Shown here: one piece after another, positions 7,388 through 14,800 of the stretch | Position numbering within the stretch: position 1 is the first letter of the stretch | Layout: each line of letters opens with the position of its first letter | Assembly (NCBI GenBank): GCA_023380675.1 | Contig: JAMCRS010000246.1 | Coordinates: 1-25,898 of the forward strand | DNA length: 25,898 bases | Direction of reading: 5' to 3' | From: Chloroflexota bacterium | GTDB lineage: Bacteria; Chloroflexota; Anaerolineae; UBA4142 | Translations under genes and position numbers: made by a program | The notes under the pieces: model-generated | Told to the model about the DNA's origin: nothing | Seen by the model: the letters and a program-made list of their open reading frames with translations, nothing else | The model's database searches: none

Positions 7388-7870
7388 TTACGGCGCTAGT
7401 CTCTTGCGGTAGATGACTTTGCCCTCGCCCTCGGCGTAAAAATCCTTGAGGTGGGCGATCACCTCATAATCGTTCCGCTGGTAGAACGCCCTTGCCGGCG
7501 CGTACGCCTCCGAATCCGACGTCTCCAGGTAGATCGCCCTGCCATTGCACGCTCGCACGTTCTGTTCGACCCGCTTCAGCAGTTCTTTCCCAATTCCTCG
7601 CCGCTGCTCAGCGCGGTCCACGCAGATCCAGTACAGGTCCCAGACGCGCTCGGCGAGGGGGGTGGGACCGTAACACGCAAATCCGGAAATGGAATTGGGA
7701 GAACCGTCGCGGTAAATAACGAAGGTGTGGTCGTCCCGTGCGTCGGGGTGAAAATAACCGTCGAGCATTTCGCCGACGATGCGGACTTCTTCCGAGTTGA
7801 AGACACCTGCGCCAACGGACAGGTGCGCAATCGCCGGCGCGTCGTCGGGCCGGGGGCTCTCAATGGGCAT
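7388..7870 (-). CDS. GNAT family N-acetyltransferase
   Basis: This protein of about 160 residues has the GNAT fold. An N-terminal IESPRPDDAPAIAHLS strand-helix is followed by a central SGFACYGPTP-type strand, WDLYWICVDRAEQRRGIGKELL (the Q/RxxGxG/A acetyl-CoA loop is RRGIGKEL), then IYLETSDSEAY and ARAFYQRNDYEV at the end. It transfers acetyl from acetyl-CoA to an amine; the substrate is unknown. The chosen ATG at 7870 lies 7 bases after the stop of the ATP-grasp gene on the same strand. There is no clear ribosome site, so translation is probably coupled to that gene. A longer reading from 7939 would overlap the upstream gene by about 60 bases with an unlikely Pro/Arg-rich start. Confidence 0.88.
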   Translation of the reverse strand: MPIESPRPDDAPAIAHLSVGAGVFNSEEVRIVGEMLDGYFHPDARDDHTFVIYRDGSPNSISGFACYGPTPLAERVWDLYWICVDRAEQRRGIGKELLKRVEQNVRACNGRAIYLETSDSEAYAPARAFYQRNDYEVIAHLKDFYAEGEGKVIYRKRLAP

Positions 7871-7877
7871 AAGTGTG

Positions 7878-9032
7878 TTAGGCGGCGGCGACGCCCGCGA
7901 CCTGGGCCGGGGCGCGTTTAATGCGGGTCGAGCGCTCACTTGCCGGCGCCAGCGCGCTCACCGGTATCGAATAGACTCCGTCCGCGCCCACGCTGCGCGC
8001 CCGGAGCTCGTACGAGACGATGCGGGGGCGGGCGAACCCCTTCGTCCGGCTGCGCCGCGCGGCGAGACGCACGATCTCGTCTGCCAGATCGCCGTACGTC
8101 ATGCCGGCCACACGCGCGGCGCGCGCGATGCCGGCGTCCGCCGACAAATCCGCGTTGGGGTTGACCTCCAAAACGTACGGCGTCCCATTCTTCACGCGGA
8201 GATCGACCCGCCCATAGTCCTGCAGCCCCATCGCCATATAGGCGCGGCGCGCCACGTCCTCGATGCGGCCTTTGACCGCGTCGCTCACGCGCGCCGGGCA
8301 AGTCGGCGGGGTCCCCAGGTACTCGTCGGAGTTGGGCACCCACTTGGCGCGGAACGAGACGATGCGCGCGAATGGATTTTGAATGCGGCGGAAATTGATC
8401 TCGGAGAGCGGAAGGACCCGCGGCGACTCGTCTCCGAGGAGGGTGACGTTGAATTCACGCCCCTCGACGAACTCCTCGACGAGCGCTGGCTGATGGTACA
8501 TCTCCCAGATAAAGCGCACCTGCCGGCGGAGCGACCGATCGTCGTGCACGACGGAATCGAGCGTGATCCCGATACTCGCGTCCTCGGAGATCGGTTTGAC
8601 GAACAGGGGGAATTCGAGTTGACGCTGGATGTTCCAGGGGGTGAGGATCTGGTACGCCGCCGTGGGAATGCCGTGTGCCTTGAGCACTTCTTTCGCACGC
8701 GCCTTGTTGAGGCACTTGGCCAGCGTGCGTCGATCGGAGCCGGTGTATCTAAAACCCAGATGCTCAAAGACCGATATGATGTACGGCTCGAGGTAGGTCT
8801 TGTTCCGGATGCTCTCGCACAGATTGAAGATGAACCATTCGCTTGGATCGTATTCTTTCAGCGGTCCCCACAGGTCGTCGTTGATCGGGACCGCCGCCGT
8901 CGTGTGACCGTGCTCCTGCAGCGCCTTCTCGATATCTCGTTCGACTAAAACGATTTCCTGTTCGGCAAATAGATCGTCATCTGAGCCTTGTTCCAATTTA
9001 TCGACGACGTTATAAACGACCAAGATCTTCAC
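7878..9032 (-). CDS. ATP-grasp ligase, D-Ala-D-Ala ligase-like
   Basis: The 384-residue protein has an ATP-grasp fold like D-alanine-D-alanine ligase. An N-terminal KILVVYN strand leads into the preATP-grasp domain. FNLCESI and YTGSDRRTLAKCLNKARAKEVLKAHGIPT follow, where the ligase family has a similar pre-ATP helix, then FVKPISEDASIGI (ATP lysine and Gly-rich loop), VEEFVEGREFNVTLLG and LEVNPNADLS, which carries the Mg-binding Glu and Asn. It should join a carboxylate to an amine using ATP. The substrate is unknown, and it need not be a peptidoglycan enzyme. The start is placed at the GTG at 9032, since a -10 box at 9096-9101 makes a more upstream start unlikely. GAGGG lies close before. It is followed tightly by a GNAT gene. 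The C-terminal 50 residues are a basic tail unlike the family. Confidence 0.88.
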   Translation of the reverse strand: MKILVVYNVVDKLEQGSDDDLFAEQEIVLVERDIEKALQEHGHTTAAVPINDDLWGPLKEYDPSEWFIFNLCESIRNKTYLEPYIISVFEHLGFRYTGSDRRTLAKCLNKARAKEVLKAHGIPTAAYQILTPWNIQRQLEFPLFVKPISEDASIGITLDSVVHDDRSLRRQVRFIWEMYHQPALVEEFVEGREFNVTLLGDESPRVLPLSEINFRRIQNPFARIVSFRAKWVPNSDEYLGTPPTCPARVSDAVKGRIEDVARRAYMAMGLQDYGRVDLRVKNGTPYVLEVNPNADLSADAGIARAARVAGMTYGDLADEIVRLAARRSRTKGFARPRIVSYELRARSVGADGVYSIPVSALAPASERSTRIKRAPAQVAGVAAA

Positions 9033-9091
9033 GACACCCTCGTCCCGGAGTGATTGTGATCGACGCAATCGCGCGTAGAATTTTTCTTCAT
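9029..9091 (-). CDS. Possible 20-residue leader peptide upstream of the ATP-grasp gene
   Basis: On the minus strand an ATG at 9091 opens 20 sense codons that end with TGA at 9031-9029. That stop overlaps the ATP-grasp start in the four bases GTGA. The ATG lies only 5 bases after the -10 box TATAAT (9101-9096), so the mRNA would be nearly or fully leaderless and the peptide would couple translation to the ligase gene. The peptide begins with a basic MKKNSTR and is otherwise polar. This may be chance. Confidence 0.3.
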   Translation of the reverse strand: MKKNSTRDCVDHNHSGTRVS

Positions 9092-9095
9092 TTCC

Positions 9096-9101
9096 ATTAT
9101 A
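9096..9101 (-). promoter_or_regulatory. -10 box for the ATP-grasp/GNAT pair
   Basis: A perfect TATAAT reads leftward at 9101-9096, about 64 bases before the chosen GTG start. No good -35 hexamer is seen 16-18 bases upstream, so an activator or a weak -35 would be needed. Confidence 0.5.
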
Positions 9102-9183
9102 CACTACTATTGATGGAATCAGACCTTAAAGTTTCCGCGCGGCGTGTTTTCGAAACGCGCGGAGCGAATTCGCGCGCGTCGCC

Positions 9184-9203
9184 CCGCGACGACGTCGTCG
9201 CGG
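9184..9203. repeat. 20-bp perfect palindrome
   Basis: The ten bases CCGCGACGAC at 9184-9193 are followed at once by their exact complement in reverse (9194-9203). With no loop it is a candidate operator for a dimeric regulator rather than an RNA hairpin. It is about 240 bases before the glycosidase promoter and about 85 bases upstream of the leftward -10 box. Confidence 0.6.
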
Positions 9204-9422
9204 CCTCGCGGACCTGCGCGCCGATCTCGCGGCCTCGCGTCGAGCTCGCGGTGCGCGGGCGCTCGACTCAACGCACCGCGCTGGTCTTGTCCGGTTCTAC
9301 AGCCGATCGCTCGCGAACTCGCGCCGCATCCTGGGTCGCGTTGGATGGAGCGGCGGTCCGCGCGTTCGCGGCGCGGCGCGCACAGTGCGTTCTCTCGCGC
9401 GGCAGCGCCGGATCGCATTCGC

Positions 9423-9451
9423 TTGCTAAATTGACCGAGCATCGGTATAAT
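9423..9451 (+). promoter_or_regulatory. Promoter of the glycosidase operon
   Basis: TTGCTA at 9423-9428 and a perfect TATAAT at 9446-9451 have a 17-base spacer. A better -35 look-alike (TTGACC, 9431-9436) is too close to pair with this -10. The leader before the ATG at 9514 would be about 56 nt. Confidence 0.7.
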
Positions 9452-9513
9452 CCGACGCGTCGAGGCGCTTTCTCCCGTTGCCCATCGACTGCTCCCCACG
9501 GAGGCGAGAAGCG

Positions 9514-11802
9514 ATGCCCTCAAAGCTTTCGGTCCACTTGAGCGGTTACCCCAACAACTCGTTCGATATCCTGGGCAAGATCCAACCCAGCGTCGTCAAA
9601 GTCTTCAATCAGTCGAGCGAAATGAACGTGGACGAGATCCGTCGCCGCTGCGGCGCACTCATCATCTACCGCGAGTTCGTCGACGTCGACTATCACACTT
9701 CGGCCGATACGTTCTATTTCAAGATGAAGAACTCGCTCGACAAGCTGCGCGGGCGGGGGATCATTTGGGAGGGCCTCAACGAGCCGGTGACGGACTCCGT
9801 CGACGACGCCAAAGCCCTCAACGCCTGGTACGTGCGCTTTGCGGAGATCATGCATGCGGAGGGAGAGCTGGTGGCGGGATTTTCGTGGTCGACCGGCAAC
9901 CCGACGCCCGCCAAATGGAACTCGATCCTTCCCTATATCGTCGACGCCGCCGCGGCGACCGACGTGCACGCCTTTCACGAATACTATAGCCGTGTCGGCC
10001 TCGGGCGGGACTGGGGCCTCTATCGGACCTTCGAGCAAGCGTTGCCGGCCAGCGCACGCAAGCCGGTCGTCGTCACCGAAGCCGGCTATGACGACAACGG
10101 CCAGCCGAATGGCGGTTATCTCGGCAAGATAACCGCTGCGCAATACCTGGAGATTCTCAAGCAGTACGATCAGGTGCTGCTCCAGGACCCGTACGTCCTC
10201 GGCGCGACGATCTTCCAATGGGGCGACGGGAGCTGGCCTTCGTTCGATCTTTCGCCGGAGATCAAACTGCTTTCGGATTATATCGTCTCGGTCGGCCAGG
10301 GCGCTCCCGTGTCCAAGCCGTGGACGATTCCCTCGTTCGGACCCGTGGTCGCTTTCGCGGCGTCTCCCGCGGCCATCTACGCGGGCCAGCAGTCCACGCT
10401 AACCTGGAACGTCGCAAGCGCGCAAACGGTCACGCTCGACGGCCAGTCGGTTGCGGCGAGCGGCTCGACGTCGGTCGCGCCGGCGGCGACGACCACGTAT
10501 ACTCTCCACGTCGTCTTTTCCGACGGGAGCACGCAGGACCTGACCGCGACGGTGACGGTGACGACGAGCACGGCCCCCCTGATCTTGCAGGCGACCTTGA
10601 GCCCGTCCACCTTGCAGAGCGGCGACCTGCTCAACGTGAGCGTGACGGTCAAGAACGACACCACGGCGACGATTGCGACGGAAGGCCCGGACCCCGGATT
10701 CGTGTACGACGAAGGGGATACGTTCTATGCGCGCGGCTACCCCGATGTCGGGGGCGCTCTCCGCGTGGGCGTGGATTTCGAAGGTCATTCCGGTATCGAT
10801 CATCCTTATCGTTGGGGACTAGGCGCTCCGCTCACTCCCGGTCAAAGCGTGACCGTCACGGGCGCGATTCGCCTCAAGACGGCCGGTGCGGTCCGTTATT
10901 GGGTCGGTCTCGTTCGCGAGCAGGTGGAGTGGCTCGAGGACAATCAGGGCGCCGGCACGGTCACGGTAAAGCCCGCTCCCGCCAACGTGGTCCAGATCAC
11001 GCGGGTCTCCATCACACCCGCGACGTTGAACGCCGGCCAGGTCTTGAACGTGAGCATCACCGTGACCAACAATACCGCCAATCCGTTGACGACGCAGGGA
11101 CCCGACCCGGGCTTTGTCTACGACGAGGGCGATACCGTTCAAACGCGCGGTTTTTCGGAGCAGCGCGGGGCATGCCGCGTCGGAATCGATTTCGACGGTC
11201 GCACCGGGATCGACCATCCCTATCGCTGGGGTTTGGGAACGCCCCTTGGAGCGGGATCGAGCGCCGCGATCACCGGCGCCATCCGCCTCAGGACTCCCCA
11301 AACGATAAACTATTGGGCCGGCCTGGTCGACGAACAGATTGCATGGCTGCAGGACGGCCAGGGCAAGCTGGCCGTGGCGGTCGGCGCCGCGCCCCGTGCG
11401 GTCCAGATCGTCAGCGCCGTGTTCTCTCTTCAGACGGGCCCGTCCGGCGCGGTGCTGAACGTCGCGATCACTGTCTTTAACAATACGAGTCAGACGATCA
11501 CGACCCAAAACCCCGATCCGGGACAGGCGTATGCGGAAGGCGATACGTTCTACACACGCAATTTCCCCGATGTCGGCGGCGCGTACCGGGTTGGCGTCGA
11601 TTTCGACGGCCGTACCGGCATCGACCATCCCTATCGCTGGGGGCTGGGCGGTTCGTTGGCGGCGGGTCGAATCGCGACGATCACCGGGACCATAGCGCTG
11701 AGCAAGCCGCAGACGGTCCGCTATTGGGCCGGTCTCGTGCGCGAGCAGAACGTCTGGCTGCAGGACAACGTCGGCACGACAACGATCACGGTGACGTCTT
11801 AG
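9514..11802 (+). CDS. Modular glycoside hydrolase-like protein with Ig and three unnamed repeat domains
   Basis: This 762-residue protein starts at ATG 9514 after GGAGGCGAG. Residues 1-265 form a TIM-barrel of clan GH-A type: the acid/base Glu90 sits in WEGLNEP and the nucleophile Glu189 in VVTEAGYDDNG, with AFHEYYS between. Residues about 280-350 are one Ig-like module. Then come three copies of a module of about 136 residues starting near 357, 492 and 629. Each has LNVSITV-type strands, (G/N)PDPG, a Y(D/A)EGDT turn, RVG(V/I)DF, DHPYRWGLG and YW(A/V)GLV. No signal peptide or membrane segment is visible, odd for a protein expected to act on external glycans. The next gene, 28 bases on, repeats the catalytic domain. 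The family is inferred from motifs; the substrate is unknown. Confidence 0.85.
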   Translation: MPSKLSVHLSGYPNNSFDILGKIQPSVVKVFNQSSEMNVDEIRRRCGALIIYREFVDVDYHTSADTFYFKMKNSLDKLRGRGIIWEGLNEPVTDSVDDAKALNAWYVRFAEIMHAEGELVAGFSWSTGNPTPAKWNSILPYIVDAAAATDVHAFHEYYSRVGLGRDWGLYRTFEQALPASARKPVVVTEAGYDDNGQPNGGYLGKITAAQYLEILKQYDQVLLQDPYVLGATIFQWGDGSWPSFDLSPEIKLLSDYIVSVGQGAPVSKPWTIPSFGPVVAFAASPAAIYAGQQSTLTWNVASAQTVTLDGQSVAASGSTSVAPAATTTYTLHVVFSDGSTQDLTATVTVTTSTAPLILQATLSPSTLQSGDLLNVSVTVKNDTTATIATEGPDPGFVYDEGDTFYARGYPDVGGALRVGVDFEGHSGIDHPYRWGLGAPLTPGQSVTVTGAIRLKTAGAVRYWVGLVREQVEWLEDNQGAGTVTVKPAPANVVQITRVSITPATLNAGQVLNVSITVTNNTANPLTTQGPDPGFVYDEGDTVQTRGFSEQRGACRVGIDFDGRTGIDHPYRWGLGTPLGAGSSAAITGAIRLRTPQTINYWAGLVDEQIAWLQDGQGKLAVAVGAAPRAVQIVSAVFSLQTGPSGAVLNVAITVFNNTSQTITTQNPDPGQAYAEGDTFYTRNFPDVGGAYRVGVDFDGRTGIDHPYRWGLGGSLAAGRIATITGTIALSKPQTVRYWAGLVREQNVWLQDNVGTTTITVTS
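10588..11799 (+). repeat. Three tandem protein modules of about 136 residues
   Basis: Within the first glycosidase gene three consecutive coding repeats start near 10588, 10987 and 11398. They are clearly homologous at protein level (PDPG, EGDT, VDF-G-(S/T)GIDHPYRWGLG, YW-GLV-EQ-WL(E/Q)D) but diverged in DNA. I know of no named domain for this unit. Confidence 0.85.
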
Positions 11803-11830
11803 CTGCGCTCCCACGCGGAGAGGTGAGACC

Positions 11831-14800
11831 ATGCCTTCAAAACTCTCGATTCATCTGAGCGCGTACCCGAGCCGGGTGTTCGACGTTCTCCAAAAGATGC
11901 AGCCGAGCGTCGTCAAGGTCTATAACTTTTCGAGCGAGATGAATATCGACGAGGTGCGCCGCCGCTGCCCGAACGTCGTGATCGTGTACCGGCAGTACAC
12001 CAATCAGGATTTCCGCGCACCCGCCGATGCGTTCTTCGCCGAGATCGGCGACACGCTCATCAAGCTCCGAGGGCGCGGGATCTATTGGGAAGGGCTCAAC
12101 GAGCCGGTCGTCAAGTCCGTCGACGACGCCAAGGCCCTGAACGCGTGGTACGTTCGATTTGCGGAGCTGATGCACGCGCAGGGAGAGAAGGTCGCCGGGT
12201 TTTCGTGGTCGACCGGCAATCCAACGCCGGACGTGCAGAGCGCGATCGTCCCTTTCCTCGTCGACGCCGCGGCGGCGGTCGACGTTCACGCGTTCCACGA
12301 ATACTACAGTCGCGCCGGCGAGGGCAAGGATTGGGGTTGCTACCGCACGTTCGAGCAGGCCCTGCCGCAAGCCGCCCGCAGACCCGTTGTCATTACAGAG
12401 GCCGGCCTCGACGACAACGGAGACCCGTACATCGGCGGTTGGCGCGGCCACAAGACTCCGCAAGAGTACCTCGAGATCCTCAAGGGCTACGACGCGATCC
12501 TGCTTCAGGACCCGTACGTCCTGGGCGCAACTCTGTTCCAATGGGGAGACTACGGCTGGCCTTCATTCGAGCTGACCAACGTCATCGATCTGCTCACCGC
12601 CTACGTTCAATCCGCCGGCGGCGGCGCCGCGATTCCACAGCCCTGGCCCGTGCTCGAGACGCCGGCGGTCCCGGTCTATTCCTTCTCGGTTAGTCCAGAC
12701 ACGATCCAGGTCGGCCAGTCCGCCGAGCTCAAGTGGGATGTCGACGGAGCCAAGTCGGTAATGCTGGACGGTCAGGCGGTGGCCGATCATGGCACCTGGG
12801 CCGTCACCCCGACTCAAACCACTACTTACACGCTCCGCCTGGAATTCTCTGATGGGTCCGCCAAAGAACTGTCCACGACGGTGACTGTTCAAGCTCCGCA
12901 AGCGACCTACACTTTCTCGTCGACGCCGGGCATGATCCAGGCCGGCGAGTCGTCCGTGCTGAGCTGGGATGTGCAAGGGGTCAGATCGGTCGCGTTGGAC
13001 GGGCAGGCCGTCGCCGGGCACGACACGCGCACCGTTACGCCGGCCAAGACCACCACCTACACGCTCCAGCTCGTCTTGTTTGACGGGTCGACGAAGGACT
13101 TGCAGGCGACGGTGACCGTTCAGATCCCTCAGGCGATCTACGCTTTCTCGGCAACGCCGGAAACGATCCTGTTGGGTCAGTCCACCGTTCTCAAGTGGGA
13201 TGTAGAAGGGGTCAAATCGGTTGCGTTGGATGGCCAGGCCGTGGCCGGGCACGACACGCGTACGGTCACGCCGGCGCAGACCACTACCTATGTGATGCGT
13301 CTCGGCTTGTATGACGGGTCGACGAAGGACTTGCCAGTTACGGTGACCGTTCAAATCCCGCAGGCGATCTACGCTTTCTCGGCAACGCCGGAAACGATCC
13401 TGTTGGGTCAGTCCACCGTTCTCAAGTGGGATGTAGAAGGGGTCAAGTCGGTTGCTTTGGACGGGCAGGCCGTGGCCGGGCACGACACGCGTACGGTCAC
13501 GCCGGCGCAGACCACTACCTATGTGATGCGTCTCGGCTTGTATGACGGGTCGACGAAGGAATTGCCAGTTACGGTGACCGTTCAAATCCCGCAGCCGACC
13601 TACGCTTTCTCGGCGACGCCGGCGACGGTTCAGTCGGGTCAGTCCTCCGTGCTAGAGTGGGACGTGGAAGGGTACAAGTCCGTCGCATTGGACGGCCAGG
13701 CCGTCGACGGACACGACACGCGTACGGTCACGCCGGCTCAAACCGCTACCTACACGCTGCAACTGGTCCTGCACGACGGTTCGACGAAAGACCTGCCGAC
13801 GACCGTTACCGTCGAGATCCCACCCACCTACGCTTTCACGGCGACGCCGGCGACGGTCCAGTCCGGCCAGTCCGTCGCACTCAACTGGGATGTCGAGGGA
13901 GTCAAATCAGTTGCGTTGGACCATGAGACCGTCGAGGGGCATGGCACGCGAACGGTCAAACCGACCCAAACAACCATCTACGTGCTGCACTTGGAGTTCT
14001 TGGACGGGACGGCCAAGGACTTGGCGGCGACGGTACTGGTGCAGCCGCCGCGTCAGCCCACCACCTCCAGTTTTTCGGTCGAACCGGCGTCGATCACTGC
14101 CGGGGCGCAGGCGACCCTCAAATGGGCGACGCAGGGCGCGAGTCGAATCACGCTAGACGATCGACCAGTAGCGGCGAGCGGAACGGAGACCGTTTCGCCG
14201 ACCGTGACGACGGTTTACGGCCTACACGTCGAATTCGTCGACGGCTCCACGCGCGACCTCACGGCGCTCCTCACCGTCCAGCCACCGCCCCTGGAGAAGG
14301 GTGCCACCTTTGCGGTCGATCCGAACACGATAGTCGGCGGCGGCCCGGCGACCTTGACGTGGGCGACCAAAGGGGCGACTGTCGTACTGCTCAATGGACA
14401 GGCAGTCGCTACATCCGGCTCGCAAATGGTTGCGCCGGCGCAAACGACGACGTACACGCTGCACGTCGAATTCGAAGACAAAACCGTCAAAGACCTCACG
14501 GTTGCCGCGACCGTGGCGCCAACACTTGTGACGGGCCCCACTCGATCGCCGACGGTGGTGTTGACAGCGCAAAACGTGGCGCAGCTCAAGACCTATCCGC
14601 GTCCCGTCCAGGACAATGGGCGCGGGCTGCACTTTACCATCGACCTGCGCGATTCGCTCATCGCCAGCACGGTCCAGAACCTCAATTCCATCCGCTGCAA
14701 GTGGACTATGATCTATGCTCAGGACGAGCTGCAGGCCGGCCGTGCGGCCAAAGCGTGCTGGAACGCCGGCATCATGCCGGTCGTGCGGATCGGCAAAAAG

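Larger units (their letters stand above)
9102..9513. other. GC-rich divergent spacer with CTCGCG-type repeats
   Basis: This spacer of about 410 bases lies between the ATP-grasp gene and the glycosidase operon and holds no believable gene. It is dense in CpG and in repeats of CTCGCG/TCGCGG, mainly 9170-9260 and 9310-9410. It contains a hairpin at 9142-9160 (8-bp stem with one G-T pair, 3-nt loop) and a perfect palindrome at 9184-9203. The rightward promoter lies at its end. Open frames across it have no ribosome site and are arginine-rich, typical of noise in such DNA. Confidence 0.6.

Noticed and set aside
9431..9451. TTGACC as -35 for the glycosidase promoter
   Set aside because: Only 9 bases from the TATAAT; TTGCTA at 9423 has the proper 17-base spacing.
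9050..9541. Open frames on both strands in the GC-rich spacer
   Set aside because: No ribosome sites, extreme Arg/Ala/Ser composition, and promoter elements lie inside them.
10218..11480. 420-codon plus-strand frame inside the first glycosidase gene
   Set aside because: Arg/Gly/His-rich out-of-frame reading of a gene with clear domain motifs.
12563..13585. Long minus-strand open frame with repeats opposite the Ig array
   Set aside because: Its repeats merely mirror the coding repeats on the plus strand; composition (Arg, Gly, Asp, His) is that of an antisense shadow.
12674..14530. CRISPR-like array from regular direct repeats
   Set aside because: The 231-bp period is in frame, units are contiguous without spacers, and they encode Ig-like modules.
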